Shown: positions 1-8,460 of the stretch, piece by piece
How positions within the stretch are numbered: position 1 is the first letter of the stretch
How the letters are laid out: the number at the start of each line of letters is the position of its first letter
Assembly: GCA_003151415.1 (NCBI GenBank)
Contig: PLXK01000186.1
Coordinates: forward strand, 1-36,560
Direction: 5' to 3'
Source of the DNA: Bacteroidota bacterium
GTDB taxonomy: Bacteria; Bacteroidota; Bacteroidia; Palsa-965
Length of the DNA stretch: 36,560 nucleotides
Position numbers and translations under genes: made by a program
The notes under the pieces: model-generated
Databases searched by the model: none
The model's input: only the letters and a program-made list of their open reading frames with translations
Told to the model about the DNA's origin: nothing

Positions 1-1
1 G

Positions 2-322
2 GGTGCGATCGGACCAATTGGTCCGGTGGGGCCTGCTGGCGCAACCGGCGCACAAGGCATTCAAGGCTTAACCGGTACAACAGGACCCGCAGGTGCTACA
101 GGTGCGATCGGGCCAATCGGTCCCACTGGTGCTACGGGTGCACAAGGAATTCAAGGTTTAACCGGTGCAACAGGAGCGGCAGGGGTTAAAGGGGCAACCG
201 GTGCTAGCGGGCCTGCTGGTGCAACCGGTGCACAAGGCGTTCAAGGCTTAACGGGAGCACAAGGTATTCAGGGTATAGCAGGTCCTGTTGGGCCAACAGG
301 CGCCACAGGTCCTGCCGGCTCA
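2..322 (+). repeat. Collagen-like Gly-X-Y tandem repeat, 9-base unit with 90-base super-period
   Basis: Thirty-five consecutive Gly-X-Y codon triplets give a 9-base DNA periodicity. On top of it is a 90-base (30-residue) period seen in the GAQG(I/V)QGLTG units at 47, 137 and 227. Two GAIGPIGP units at 2 and 101 lie 99 bases apart, so the super-repeat is not perfectly regular. Such arrays change length easily by recombination or slippage. Confidence 0.85.
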
Positions 323-601
323 TTGACATCAGGGAATTCTGTGGTATTGAAATTTTGCATTCAGACTGCGGGCATTTTCCCGTCACAAGGTGGAGGCAGT
401 TACAGCGGCCCCTGGCTGGGTGAAATTCACATGTTCGCCGGCAATTTTGCTCCCGATGGAACATTGCCTTGCGATGGACAGCTTCTGCCAATCAACCAGA
501 ACCAGGCATTGTTTTCGATTCTCGGAACACAGTACGGAGGAAACGGCACCATTAACTTTGCGCTGCCCAATCTCAACGGGAAAGTAGCAGTAGGAAATTA
601 A
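2..601 (+). CDS. Collagen-like repeat protein with C-terminal phage tail collar domain (5' partial)
   Basis: The reading frame is open to the left edge, so the N-terminus lies outside the window; the GTG at 26 is only an internal valine. The first 35 triplets are unbroken Gly-X-Y, rich in GAT, GPA, GPT and GAQ. A higher-order repeat is visible: the unit [10 protein letters not shown] recurs every 90 bases (codons starting at 47, 137 and 227). After a short linker (about 318-400) comes a tail collar domain (Pfam PF07484 type) with the features [32 protein letters not shown] and [10 protein letters not shown]. Family members usually continue about 100 residues past this point with a Gly-rich, His-containing tail; this one stops directly after VAVGN. 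Collagen plus collar fusions are known in Bacteroidota surface or fibre-like proteins. The role here is probably a trimeric extracellular fibre, which is inference. A terminator follows at 648. Confidence 0.8.
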   Translation, partial: GAIGPIGPVGPAGATGAQGIQGLTGTTGPAGATGAIGPIGPTGATGAQGIQGLTGATGAAGVKGATGASGPAGATGAQGVQGLTGAQGIQGIAGPVGPTGATGPAGSLTSGNSVVLKFCIQTAGIFPSQGGGSYSGPWLGEIHMFAGNFAPDGTLPCDGQLLPINQNQALFSILGTQYGGNGTINFALPNLNGKVAVGN

Positions 602-647
602 GAAAACAAAAACCTTCTTTATATTGAATTTATTTTTTGCAACTAAG

Positions 648-682
648 GCCGGAAAAGCAGCCAAGCTTTCCCGGCTTTTTTT
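648..682 (+). terminator. Rho-independent terminator after the collagen/collar gene
   Basis: A stem of GCCGG-AAAAGC against GCTTTC-CCGGC has 10 of 11 pairs (one A-C mismatch) and a six-base loop. It is followed immediately by seven T residues (676-682). It lies 46 bases after the stop codon. Confidence 0.85.
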
Positions 683-900
683 ATTTGGTAAAAATTGATC
701 CATCTTTTTTTTAGCCTCCATCTGCTCCTGCCTACCCTCATTTTTTTCCGTTGAACGATTTAAAATTATTTTCATCTTTTTTAGATGTAACATTATTTGA
801 TGGAATATTCACAAAAAACAGATAGCGGAGAAGTTCGTGTGCCGGTTGAATGGCGACTTAATATGCATATTTAAACTAATTCATAAAAAGCAAAACGCCA

Positions 901-1629
901 ATGGACAAATCAGACACAAACAATCTCAATATGCACATTGTTGTGAGTAAAAATGGACCTTACCGGGTATCAGGCCGGATACCCCTGCAAATCCAGGAAA
1001 TTGTTTCCAACAAAGATGGAATGTCCTGGGATTGGAAAACAGGTCAGACTTTTGAAACCCCAAACGAGTATCTCCTATGCCGCTGTGGGCAATCCGGGAA
1101 TAAGCCCTTTTGTGACAACAGCCATTTGAAATATAAATTTGACGGACTGGAAACCGCCAGCCGCATTCCCTATGCCAGACAAACAAAAAACTATGAGGGC
1201 TCCACCCTCATTTTAAATGACAATGAAAAACTTTGCGCCTTTGCAAGGTTTTGTGATCCCGGAGGAAAGATCTGGGGCTTGATTGAACGAACCGACATCC
1301 CCCAGGCCCGCGATCTGGTTATCAGAGAAGCCACGCATTGCCCCTCTGGTCGGCTGACCTTGCATGACAGAAAAACCAATGAAGAAATCGAAGAGCACCG
1401 TGAAACTTCAATTGGCATTGTCGAAGACCTCCCACTTGGTTGCAGCGGACCACTTTGGGTTCAGGGGAAAATTCCAATTGAATCGGAAGATGGCAAAGCG
1501 TACGAACCACGTAACCGGGTAACCTTATGCCGCTGTGGGGCGTCTGACAACAAACCCTTTTGCAATGGAAGCCATGCGAGTATGAGATTTCACGATGGTC
1601 TTTTTCAAAGAAAAACGAGACCTCTTTAG
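901..1629 (+). CDS. Double CDGSH-type iron-sulfur protein with central Fer4_19-like domain
   Basis: This is a 242-residue soluble protein with two copies of the CDGSH cluster-binding pattern C-x-C-x8-C-x3-H, 150 residues apart. Ligands are C60, C62, C71 and H75, then C210, C212, C221 and H225. The signature itself is altered in both copies: CDNSH in the first and CNGSH in the second. The three-Cys-one-His set that holds a 2Fe-2S cluster in mitoNEET-type proteins is intact in both. Between them, residues about 105-155 (LCAFARFCDPGGKIWGL and ATHCPSGRLTL) resemble the divergent mono-cluster 4Fe-4S domain Fer4_19 (PF06902), which often accompanies CDGSH domains in bacteria. The likely role is electron transfer or redox sensing in the cytosol, with no partner obvious here. 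It has no signal peptide. It is separated from the preceding gene by a terminator. Confidence 0.88.
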   Translation: MDKSDTNNLNMHIVVSKNGPYRVSGRIPLQIQEIVSNKDGMSWDWKTGQTFETPNEYLLCRCGQSGNKPFCDNSHLKYKFDGLETASRIPYARQTKNYEGSTLILNDNEKLCAFARFCDPGGKIWGLIERTDIPQARDLVIREATHCPSGRLTLHDRKTNEEIEEHRETSIGIVEDLPLGCSGPLWVQGKIPIESEDGKAYEPRNRVTLCRCGASDNKPFCNGSHASMRFHDGLFQRKTRPL

Positions 1630-1685
1630 AGATAGACAAGACATATAAAAGGTAAACATAAATCCATTACATTTACCCTGCTTAT

Positions 1686-3326
1686 ATGTCCGAAAAAACA
1701 ATCAGCTCTAAACTGCTTCCCTTTCTTGGTTTGTTATTGCTGTGGTTCATGGCCTTAATTTGCATCCACCCTTTCGGAGAGTTTCCGGTAAATGACGACT
1801 GGTGTTACGCAAAAGATGTATACAGCCTCTCTGTCAACAAAAAATTCACCATTGACCTCTGGCCATCGATGACCCTTATATCCCAAACACTTTGGGGTAC
1901 GTTATTCGCATCTGCTTTCGGTTTTTCTTTCACGGCCTTGAAGTGCTCGACATTGGTGCTGGCTGTAGCGGGTTCATTTTCGTTGTATCTGCTTCTCACC
2001 AAACTTATCAAGAACAACATCGTTTCCTTTTTATTTACCTGTTCCTTTTATTTTAACCCCCTGTTTCTGCCCCTGTCGTTTACGTACATGACCGATGTTT
2101 TTTTTGTGACCTTTGTGCTCCTGTCGTTTCATGCAGCATACAATTACCTGCACTCCGGAAAGCGCGCTCCCTATGTCTTGTTTATCACTTTCTGCACCAT
2201 TTCCACGCTGGACCGGCAATACGGCTTGCTGACTGCCTTTATTTTCATTCCGGCGCTGTTGTTGCTCAAACCCTTATCGGTAAAATCAGTCTTTTATGCA
2301 GGCTTGCCAATGGCCGTTTCTTTGTTTTTTCATTTTTCATACCGCCTTTTTTTAAAAATAAATCACATCCCTTCCAACAGGTATGGGGTCTCGATGATTG
2401 CAGATTTCATCCGGAATTTCAAATTGGCGCTTAGTCTTTCGAAAACCGTTGATATTTTCTTACTCGCAGGCATTCTCCTGATACCTTGCGCTCTTATTTT
2501 TGTCCTAAACAAAGTGCACGTGAATCGCCGCTTACTGATCATTCTCGGCCTTTGCCTTTGCCTTTTTTCCATCCTCACTTACAACTCCGGCTCGTCATTC
2601 CCTGTCGGAAACACATTAAACTTAAGCGGCATCGGGCCAAAACTGACAAAGGATTTATCCTGGAACGAGAATGTGAAGTTTACCATAAACCCGGCCTCTT
2701 TGCTTCTATTGAAAATACTGGGGGTGCTTTCAATTTCATTCATTGTCTCCGGGATACTGAACTCTTTTTCATTTAAGAACGTTACGCGCAGCCCCGGACA
2801 ACTTTTTTCGTTCAGCTTGATTTTGTATTTCCTTGTCTATTTCGCCTTCAGCATCATCAAGGAGAGCTATTTCGATCGGTACGCCTTGCCCCTTATCCTT
2901 GTTTTACTATTGCTTCTTGCTCCCGAAATCCGAAACATTGGATCGTCAAAGTTTCATTTAGCCACATGCGTTCTGATCATTACTTATACGCTAAGCGTTC
3001 TGGCTTCAAAGGATTTTTTCAGCTGGCAGCATAGCCGCTGGGAAGCCATAAACTATATGAAATCAAAAGGAGTTGACGCACACCGTTTAGACGGAGGCTA
3101 TGAATTCAATGGCTGGTATCAGGCCGGCTCCTTCGGTATCATTAAAAAAGAAGCTCCCAGCTGGTGGTGGGTGGACAAAGATGATTTTATGATTGCCAAT
3201 GGTCCTCTGGACGGATATTCAAAAATAAGATCATTCCCCTATCAGCGCTACATTCCGTTTACGCCGGACACTTTGTTCATTTTAGAAAAACACGCGCTCC
3301 CCGATTCACTGAAACTCCATTTGTAA
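1686..3326 (+). CDS. Polytopic membrane protein, GT-C/GT39 type glycosyltransferase-like
   Basis: This 546-residue protein is mostly hydrophobic, with about 10-12 predicted membrane segments and a short C-terminal hydrophilic part (from about 450). After the first helix comes the loop GEFPVNDDWCYAKDV, with an acidic pair at D37-D38. This is the position where GT-C enzymes of the GT39/ArnT/PMT type carry their catalytic aspartate. Such enzymes move a sugar from a polyprenyl-phosphate carrier to a lipid, glycan or protein on the outer face of the inner membrane. The substrate cannot be told from sequence. It starts 56 bases after the CDGSH gene and could share its transcript. The GT-C assignment rests on topology plus the DD loop, so it is less certain than a full domain match. 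Confidence 0.65.
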   Translation: MSEKTISSKLLPFLGLLLLWFMALICIHPFGEFPVNDDWCYAKDVYSLSVNKKFTIDLWPSMTLISQTLWGTLFASAFGFSFTALKCSTLVLAVAGSFSLYLLLTKLIKNNIVSFLFTCSFYFNPLFLPLSFTYMTDVFFVTFVLLSFHAAYNYLHSGKRAPYVLFITFCTISTLDRQYGLLTAFIFIPALLLLKPLSVKSVFYAGLPMAVSLFFHFSYRLFLKINHIPSNRYGVSMIADFIRNFKLALSLSKTVDIFLLAGILLIPCALIFVLNKVHVNRRLLIILGLCLCLFSILTYNSGSSFPVGNTLNLSGIGPKLTKDLSWNENVKFTINPASLLLLKILGVLSISFIVSGILNSFSFKNVTRSPGQLFSFSLILYFLVYFAFSIIKESYFDRYALPLILVLLLLLAPEIRNIGSSKFHLATCVLIITYTLSVLASKDFFSWQHSRWEAINYMKSKGVDAHRLDGGYEFNGWYQAGSFGIIKKEAPSWWWVDKDDFMIANGPLDGYSKIRSFPYQRYIPFTPDTLFILEKHALPDSLKLHL

Positions 3327-3617
3327 TAAAGCAAAGAAATACCGGTCCTTTCCTGAATTCAATTCCGATTCGCAGGATACGAACGTTGCAAACCACAGCC
3401 TTCTTCACCCAATTCAATCAGTCAGACATACCGCCTGCTCAATGGTCATAATTGCCATAATTAAAAGAAATATCTTTGTTTGTCGCTAAGAAACCTTGCA
3501 AAGCCTGATAAAACGGAACGCAAAACGAATTTTCCTGTATCTTTTTTCCATTTCAAGGTTATCCATACAAAAGAGAAGGATTTACAATTGAATCCGACAA
3601 ACGCCAAATACCGAATC
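3327..3617. other. Intergenic region, 291 bases
   Basis: No gene, RNA or clear terminator was seen. It holds the promoter-like element at 3452-3478. The reading frame of the next gene stays open back to 3480, but that stretch encodes a Lys/Asn-rich peptide with no signal character and is judged to be untranslated leader. Confidence 0.5.
3452..3478 (+). promoter_or_regulatory. Bacteroidota-type promoter for the T9SS/PKD gene
   Basis: An exact TAnnTTTG (TATCTTTG, 3471-3478) forms the -7 element, with a TTG at 3452-3454 as a possible -33 element (16-base spacer, slightly short). Transcription would start near 3485 and leave a leader of about 130 bases before the ATG at 3618. This argues against translation beginning upstream at 3480. 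Confidence 0.5.
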
Positions 3618-4679
3618 ATGAAAAAAATACAGCTCCAATTGAGTTTGCTCGGTTTCCTTTTTTTTTCGGCTGGGGAGACGCATGCAACGAATATAACAGT
3701 CTCTTTAATTCCTTCTGTAACCATTTGCATAGGACAATGCGTTTCTTTGAGTGCACTGGCTTCCGGCGGAACCCCACCTTATACATACAGCTGGACTCAT
3801 TCTGGGCTGCCCGTAAGCTTAACCTCGTGTCCAGATGTAAGTTCCTGGTATAAAGTCATCGCAACCGATCACAATGGCCTTGTATCCAATGGCGATTCGG
3901 TGCACATCCTTGTGAATCCACCGCTTGAAGTCATCTGCAATTCCAATGCAACAGTTTGTCCGGGTAGCTCCGTTCAGCTCATGGCAACCGCCAGTGGAGG
4001 CAATTCAACATACAGTTATTCCTGGATCCCATCAACCGGTTTAAACAATCCAAACATTCAAAACCCATTGGCATCGCCAGGCACACCAACAACGTATACG
4101 GCTATCGTTTCTGACAATTGCGGCACGCCCACGGATTCGTCGTTTACAACTGTAACCGTTTATCCATCGACTCAAACAGCTATTTCAGTCAGCGATACAC
4201 AAGGGTGTGTTCCCTTTTGTGTCCATTTTCTTGCTTCCTCCATACCGGCATGCGCAAATGCAGTGTGGGCGTTTGGCGATGGAGCCATGGGAACCGGATG
4301 CGACAGCACACAACATTGCTTTACAGTTTCGGGTCTATATTCAGCTAACTTCTCTGTTACAGATATCCATGGATGCAAAGGCAATTCAAGTGTGCAAATC
4401 CCGGTTCTGGTTTGTGCCGGTGTTCAGGCTGATCCGGATCTGGAAAGCACACTGAAGTTGTATCCAAATCCTTTTAAAGATCAGGTCACATTTCAATTTG
4501 AGGCCTACGACAAGAATCGTCGCATCGTGCTATATGACGCAACGGGGAAAAAAGTATTCGGATCTTCGGCTTGTGAACAGACAATTACCCCAGACCTTGT
4601 TTTCCTGCCGAGGGGACTGTATTACCTGCAGGTGACTTCAGGACAAGAGAATTCTGTCCGGAAAATAAGTAAGCAATAA
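3618..4679 (+). CDS. Secreted PKD-domain protein with T9SS type A sorting domain
   Basis: The start is placed at ATG 3618 because it opens a classical signal peptide (MKKIQLQLSLLGFLFFSAGE...THA, residues 1-23), giving 353 residues. Two Ig/PKD-like modules follow. One (about 30-100) has SGGTPPYTYSW, and one (about 104-183) has CPGSSVQLMATASGGNSTYSYSW. A PKD-like segment (about 190-265) contains WAFGDGAMGTGCD. Residues about 278-353 are a typical T9SS C-terminal sorting domain (LKLYPNPFKDQV, LYDATGKKV, LPRGLYYLQV). The protein is therefore expected to cross the outer membrane by the type IX system and be attached to the surface or released. It has ten or more cysteines, suggesting disulfide-stabilised modules. 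No catalytic domain is visible, so an adhesin-like role is plausible. Confidence 0.85.
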   Translation: MKKIQLQLSLLGFLFFSAGETHATNITVSLIPSVTICIGQCVSLSALASGGTPPYTYSWTHSGLPVSLTSCPDVSSWYKVIATDHNGLVSNGDSVHILVNPPLEVICNSNATVCPGSSVQLMATASGGNSTYSYSWIPSTGLNNPNIQNPLASPGTPTTYTAIVSDNCGTPTDSSFTTVTVYPSTQTAISVSDTQGCVPFCVHFLASSIPACANAVWAFGDGAMGTGCDSTQHCFTVSGLYSANFSVTDIHGCKGNSSVQIPVLVCAGVQADPDLESTLKLYPNPFKDQVTFQFEAYDKNRRIVLYDATGKKVFGSSACEQTITPDLVFLPRGLYYLQVTSGQENSVRKISKQ

Positions 4680-4806
4680 CCGGCGTACGCATAGTCCGGA
4701 GAAAGCGGTTCAATCACTTTTCGCCAAGCCGGTGCCCGCGCAGGGCATTCCCCCTCTCATCCTAAATTTCCTTCCCAAATAATCTTTATTCACCTGAATA
4801 TACCGG

Positions 4807-4814
4807 TATCTTTG
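4807..4814 (+). promoter_or_regulatory. -7 promoter element (TATCTTTG) upstream of the LLM oxidoreductase
   Basis: This is an exact match to TAnnTTTG, identical to the octamer at 3471, 87 bases upstream of the ATG at 4901. No clear TTG -33 element lies at the right distance, so the call rests on the -7 box and its position. Confidence 0.4.
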
Positions 4815-4900
4815 AAGATGCCGAGCAGGTTTGAATATTCCTTACTCTGCATAGACACGCTATAATTGGTGTAGGTCTGCCTGAATTTTATTTACATCGT

Positions 4901-5929
4901 ATGGAAATTGGAATAGACAGTTTTGCCGCCATGTTCAGTGCCAGCAGCACTAAAGCCCTCAGTGACGTTGATGCACTGGCACAATTACTGGAACGAATAG
5001 AACATGCCGATCGTTCCAGTCTTGATGTATTTGGGATTGGCGAGCATCACCGAAAGGGTTTTCTTGATTCCGCACCAACCCTTATTCTGTCTGCAGCAGC
5101 GGCACGGACAAAACACATACGTCTTTGCAGCGCTGTTACTGTGCTCAGTGCAGCCGATCCGGTAAGGGTTTTTCAAAATTTTGCAACACTGGATCTGATT
5201 TCTTCCGGTCGCGCAGAAATAGTTGCCGGTCGTGGCTCGTTTATAGAAGCTTTTCCTTTGTTTGGTCTTAAGTTGGATGATTATGACGAGCTGTTTTCAG
5301 AAAAACTGGAGCTTCTGCTTCAAATCCGCAACAATGAATTTGTTACCTGGTCAGGAAAATTCCGCCCTGCACTTAAAAACCAGCCGGTCTATCCAAGACC
5401 CTTACAGGCTTCCCTGCCGGTTTGGGTTGGTGTCGGCGGCACACCAGAATCTTTTGTCCGTGCAGGCAGGCTGGGATTGCCGCTGATGGTTGCAATAATT
5501 GGAGGAGAAACACATCAATTCCGGCCTTTGGTCGACCTTTATCGGGAGGCTGGTCATAAGGCTGGCTTTAAACCCGAACAACTCAAAATAGGTATGCATT
5601 CTTTGGGCTATGTTGCAAATACGACACAGGAAGCCATGGATGATTTCTATCCGGGCTATGCCGAATCAATGACAAAGGTTGGAAAGGAGCGCGGCTGGCC
5701 AGCGATGACCAGAGGCCGATTTGAAGCACAACTGGGACCCAAAGGGGCTTTGCTTGTTGGAAGCGTGGAAGAAGTGGCAACAAAAATCCAACGGCATTCC
5801 GATGCACTGGGCGGTATTTCCCGGATCACCTTTCAGATGGATACCGCAGAATTGCCACATGAAAAACTAATGCAATCGATTGACATTATTGGCAAACGTC
5901 TCAAGCCATTGCTCTCCAGGCAGATTTAA
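4901..5929 (+). CDS. LLM class flavin-dependent oxidoreductase (luciferase-like)
   Basis: This is a 342-residue luciferase-like monooxygenase fold protein of normal length. It has the N-terminal strand MEIGIDSF, the FGIGEHH segment (residues 44-50) in the active-site region of the family, GRGSFIEAFPLFG (about 110-122), and PVWVGVGGTPES, where the flavin phosphate is usually held. It resembles the uncharacterised TIGR03858-type LLM oxidoreductases. These proteins use reduced FMN (or F420 in other phyla) for oxygenation or dehydrogenation. They often need a partner flavin reductase, and the nitroreductase encoded next (6116) is a candidate. The substrate is unknown. It has no signal peptide, so it is cytosolic. 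Confidence 0.87.
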   Translation: MEIGIDSFAAMFSASSTKALSDVDALAQLLERIEHADRSSLDVFGIGEHHRKGFLDSAPTLILSAAAARTKHIRLCSAVTVLSAADPVRVFQNFATLDLISSGRAEIVAGRGSFIEAFPLFGLKLDDYDELFSEKLELLLQIRNNEFVTWSGKFRPALKNQPVYPRPLQASLPVWVGVGGTPESFVRAGRLGLPLMVAIIGGETHQFRPLVDLYREAGHKAGFKPEQLKIGMHSLGYVANTTQEAMDDFYPGYAESMTKVGKERGWPAMTRGRFEAQLGPKGALLVGSVEEVATKIQRHSDALGGISRITFQMDTAELPHEKLMQSIDIIGKRLKPLLSRQI

Positions 5930-6115
5930 TTTCATGTTACACTGTCTGTATCGGTCCCCTTATTTATTAAAATAAACGTATTTTTATATGTTGAAACTTT
6001 TCAATCTTACTGATTTCCATGATTCTGCCACCTATCTCGTACGTTCTGTAACGGTAAATTAGAATACCAGGTCGCAACAAACATTCTGAAAAATAAACCT
6101 TTAAACAAAACAATT

Positions 6116-6748
6116 ATGAAACTGATTGAAGTACTGAACTGGCGCTATGCAACCAAAAGAATGAACGGACAGAAAGTTCCGAAAGAAAAACTGGATCGAA
6201 TTCTGGATGCGACAAGACTTTCTGCTTCTTCCTTTGGCTTGCAACCCTATACTATTTTCCTGATCGAAAACGAAGAACTCCGAAGAAAGATTCAGGCAGT
6301 TGCCTTCAATCAGCCGCAGATTACTGAAGCGTCTCATTTGCTCGTGTTTTCAGCATGGACGAATGTTACCGATGAACGTGTCACTGATTTTATGAAGGAT
6401 GTTTCAAGGGAACGCGGCATACCTGTTGAAAGCCTCAGTGACTATAAAGGACGTATCCTTGGAAGCGTTCAGGGAAAATCGGCCGAAGGTGTGATTAGCT
6501 GGACTGCCCGCCAGGCTTTTATCGCATTGGGCACTGCACTCATTGCCGCCGCTAACGAAGAAGTGGATGCCACACCCATGGAAGGATTCAATCCGGATGC
6601 CCTTGACGAACTTTTACACCTGGGCGAAAAAAGTCTTCGCAGCGTAGCCATTCTTACGCTCGGCTATCGCGATGCCGAAAAAGATCCCCTTTCCAAGTCC
6701 AAAAAGGTGAGAAGGGAAAAAGATAAACTCCTCGTCACTTTGTCGTAG
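6116..6748 (+). CDS. Nitroreductase family NAD(P)H-dependent FMN oxidoreductase
   Basis: This 210-residue protein matches the NfsB-like nitroreductase family in length and layout. It starts with the WRYATKRMNG segment (residues about 9-18), where Arg and Lys bind the FMN phosphate. LSASSFGLQPYTIFLI follows (about 38-53), then a C-terminal LRSVAILTLGYRDAEKDP segment. These enzymes are homodimers that use NAD(P)H to reduce quinones, nitro compounds or free flavin. It sits 186 bases after the LLM oxidoreductase and 34 bases before the MFS gene, so co-transcription with the transporter is likely. It could supply reduced flavin to the neighbouring LLM enzyme, though this is inference. Confidence 0.88.
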   Translation: MKLIEVLNWRYATKRMNGQKVPKEKLDRILDATRLSASSFGLQPYTIFLIENEELRRKIQAVAFNQPQITEASHLLVFSAWTNVTDERVTDFMKDVSRERGIPVESLSDYKGRILGSVQGKSAEGVISWTARQAFIALGTALIAAANEEVDATPMEGFNPDALDELLHLGEKSLRSVAILTLGYRDAEKDPLSKSKKVRREKDKLLVTLS

Positions 6749-6782
6749 AAGTTCTCAGAACCTGTATTATGTCGGTCTGTAA

Positions 6783-8018
6783 ATGAATATCAGTACATTC
6801 AGAGCTTTCAAAAGCCCCAATTACAGGTTGTTTTTTTTCGGACAATCCTTCTCGCTTATCGGGACATGGATGCAAAGAACAGCCGTTTACTGGCTGATTT
6901 ATATACAGACACATTCTTCATTTGTATTAGGCGTAACTGCATTTGCAACACAGTTTCCGTCTTTTTTGTTTTCTCTTTTCGGCGGTATTGTGTCTGACAG
7001 ATATAACCGTTTCCGTGTTTTGCTTTTTACCCAGATTGCCTCCATGATTCAGGCCAGTTTGCTTGCACTGCTGGTTTTATGGAAACATGCTTCGGTTTGG
7101 GAGATCCTTGTTTTCGGAGTTGCGCTTGGCATCATCAATGCTTTCGATGTGCCTGCCCGGCAATCGCTCATACACGACATGGTCAATGCTAAAGACGATC
7201 TGGCTAATGCCATCGCCCTAAACTCTTCCATGGTAAATCTGGCAAGGCTGACTGGTCCTGCAATAGCGGGCATTGTACTCGAAAGATTCGGGGCCGGAAT
7301 CTGCTTCCTGGCAAATGCAGCGAGTTTTGTGGCTGTCCTGGTTTCCTTGTTGCTCATGAAACTTCCCAAACATGTCAAATATGTGCCAACAAAAAAGGCT
7401 GTGGGGGATTTCCGGGAAGGTTTGGACTATTTAAAACAAACTCCTTCCATCGGATTCATTATTCTTTTGCTGGCATGCATCAGTTTCCTGGTGTTGCCCT
7501 TCACAACCTTGCTGCCTGTTTACGCCAAAGAAATATTCAAAGGAAACGCTTCGACTTTTGGCTACCTCAATAGCTTCATCGGCCTTGGCGCTATCGGCGG
7601 TACATTTTTTCTCGCCTCTTTAAAACCGGGAACTGATCTGAAACGAATACTCTTTATCAATACCTGTATTTTTGGCGCCGGCTTGATCTTGTTTTCCCAT
7701 ACGACTAACCTTCCTTTGGCACTCTTGTTTGCCTTAATAACCGGCTTTGGAATGATGTCTCAGACAACCATAAGCAATACAATTATACAAACAACGGTTG
7801 CTCCCGGAATGCGGGGAAGAGTGATCAGTTATTTCGCAATGGCCTTTTTCGGAATGTTGCCCTTGGGGGGGCTGCTCATCGGTTTTGTTTCTCAATCCAT
7901 AGGTGCGCCAAACACGATTCTGGCCGAAGGCATTGCAGCTATTCTCATCACTTGCCTATTTTACTTATTTCTAAGCAAATACCGTTTAAATCGGAACAAA
8001 AGAGTTCGTGTCACTTGA
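6783..8018 (+). CDS. MFS transporter, EntS/MFS_3-like exporter
   Basis: This 411-residue protein has about 12 hydrophobic segments. The N-terminus (FRAFKSPNYRLFFFGQSFSLIGTWMQRTAVYWLIY) is typical of the MFS_3 (PF05977) exporters related to the enterobactin exporter EntS. The loop GGIVSDRYNRFRVLL is the MFS motif between helices 2 and 3, and DVPARQSLIHDMV is characteristic of this subfamily. It likely exports a small molecule or xenobiotic by proton antiport across the inner membrane. Its neighbours are flavin redox enzymes, which fits a modify-and-export arrangement. The substrate is not identifiable. Confidence 0.88.
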   Translation: MNISTFRAFKSPNYRLFFFGQSFSLIGTWMQRTAVYWLIYIQTHSSFVLGVTAFATQFPSFLFSLFGGIVSDRYNRFRVLLFTQIASMIQASLLALLVLWKHASVWEILVFGVALGIINAFDVPARQSLIHDMVNAKDDLANAIALNSSMVNLARLTGPAIAGIVLERFGAGICFLANAASFVAVLVSLLLMKLPKHVKYVPTKKAVGDFREGLDYLKQTPSIGFIILLLACISFLVLPFTTLLPVYAKEIFKGNASTFGYLNSFIGLGAIGGTFFLASLKPGTDLKRILFINTCIFGAGLILFSHTTNLPLALLFALITGFGMMSQTTISNTIIQTTVAPGMRGRVISYFAMAFFGMLPLGGLLIGFVSQSIGAPNTILAEGIAAILITCLFYLFLSKYRLNRNKRVRVT

Positions 8019-8100
8019 AGATGACTCCAACAGACTTTGTCTTGATAAAATTCGCCCCATTAGCATCAAATTATTCAATAACATTAAATTTAATTCACAA

Positions 8101-8415
8101 ATGAAAATAATTAGAGTTCAGTACATGGTCAAAGAAGACTATTCAGAACAAAATCAAAAAAACATCAAGCAGGTTATGTTTGATTTGCAAAATCTGAACC
8201 ATTCCGGCCTCAATTACAATGTTTGCCTCAGCGCCGATGGAAAAACATTTACCCACACGGCATTTTTCAAAACTGAGGCCGACAATAAAATCCTGCTTGA
8301 ATTGCCTTCTTTTATCTATTTTCAGGAGCAACTAAAATTAAAGGGGCTGGAAATTCCACCTAAACAAGAATTTTTGACCTTAGTAGGCTCTTCAGGACCT
8401 ATATTTATCAGCTAA
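8101..8415 (+). CDS. Small ABM-like (dimeric alpha-beta barrel) protein, function unknown
   Basis: The frame is open from 8008, but that would overlap the MFS gene and begin without conserved sequence. ATG 8101 gives a compact 104-residue protein beginning MKIIRVQYMVKEDY. The pattern of a beta strand, a long helix, DGKTFTHTAFFKTEADN, then a helix around FIYFQEQLKLKGLE resembles small dimeric alpha-beta barrel proteins of the antibiotic-biosynthesis-monooxygenase type. No cofactor ligands are evident. It follows the MFS gene by 82 bases and may belong to the same redox group. Confidence 0.6.
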   Translation: MKIIRVQYMVKEDYSEQNQKNIKQVMFDLQNLNHSGLNYNVCLSADGKTFTHTAFFKTEADNKILLELPSFIYFQEQLKLKGLEIPPKQEFLTLVGSSGPIFIS

Positions 8416-8460
8416 ATGGATCTCTTTTACGACCAAATGAAAACTTAAAATTCCTTAATC

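Noticed and set aside
204-793. Reverse-strand frames across the collagen repeat and its downstream region
   Set aside because: They are mirror frames of the repetitive Gly-X-Y coding sequence and its flank, with no domain or signal features.
3480-3617. N-terminal extension of the T9SS/PKD protein from 3480
   Set aside because: It would put 46 polar residues before a classical signal peptide, and the start codon abuts the -7 promoter box. ATG 3618 is the better start.
4700-4747. Possible tRNA fragment (GGTTCAATC) or terminator (TGCCC/GGGCA hairpin) after the T9SS/PKD gene
   Set aside because: The T-loop-like string lacks the pairing C61 and no acceptor or anticodon arm fits. The hairpin has only five pairs and no T-run.
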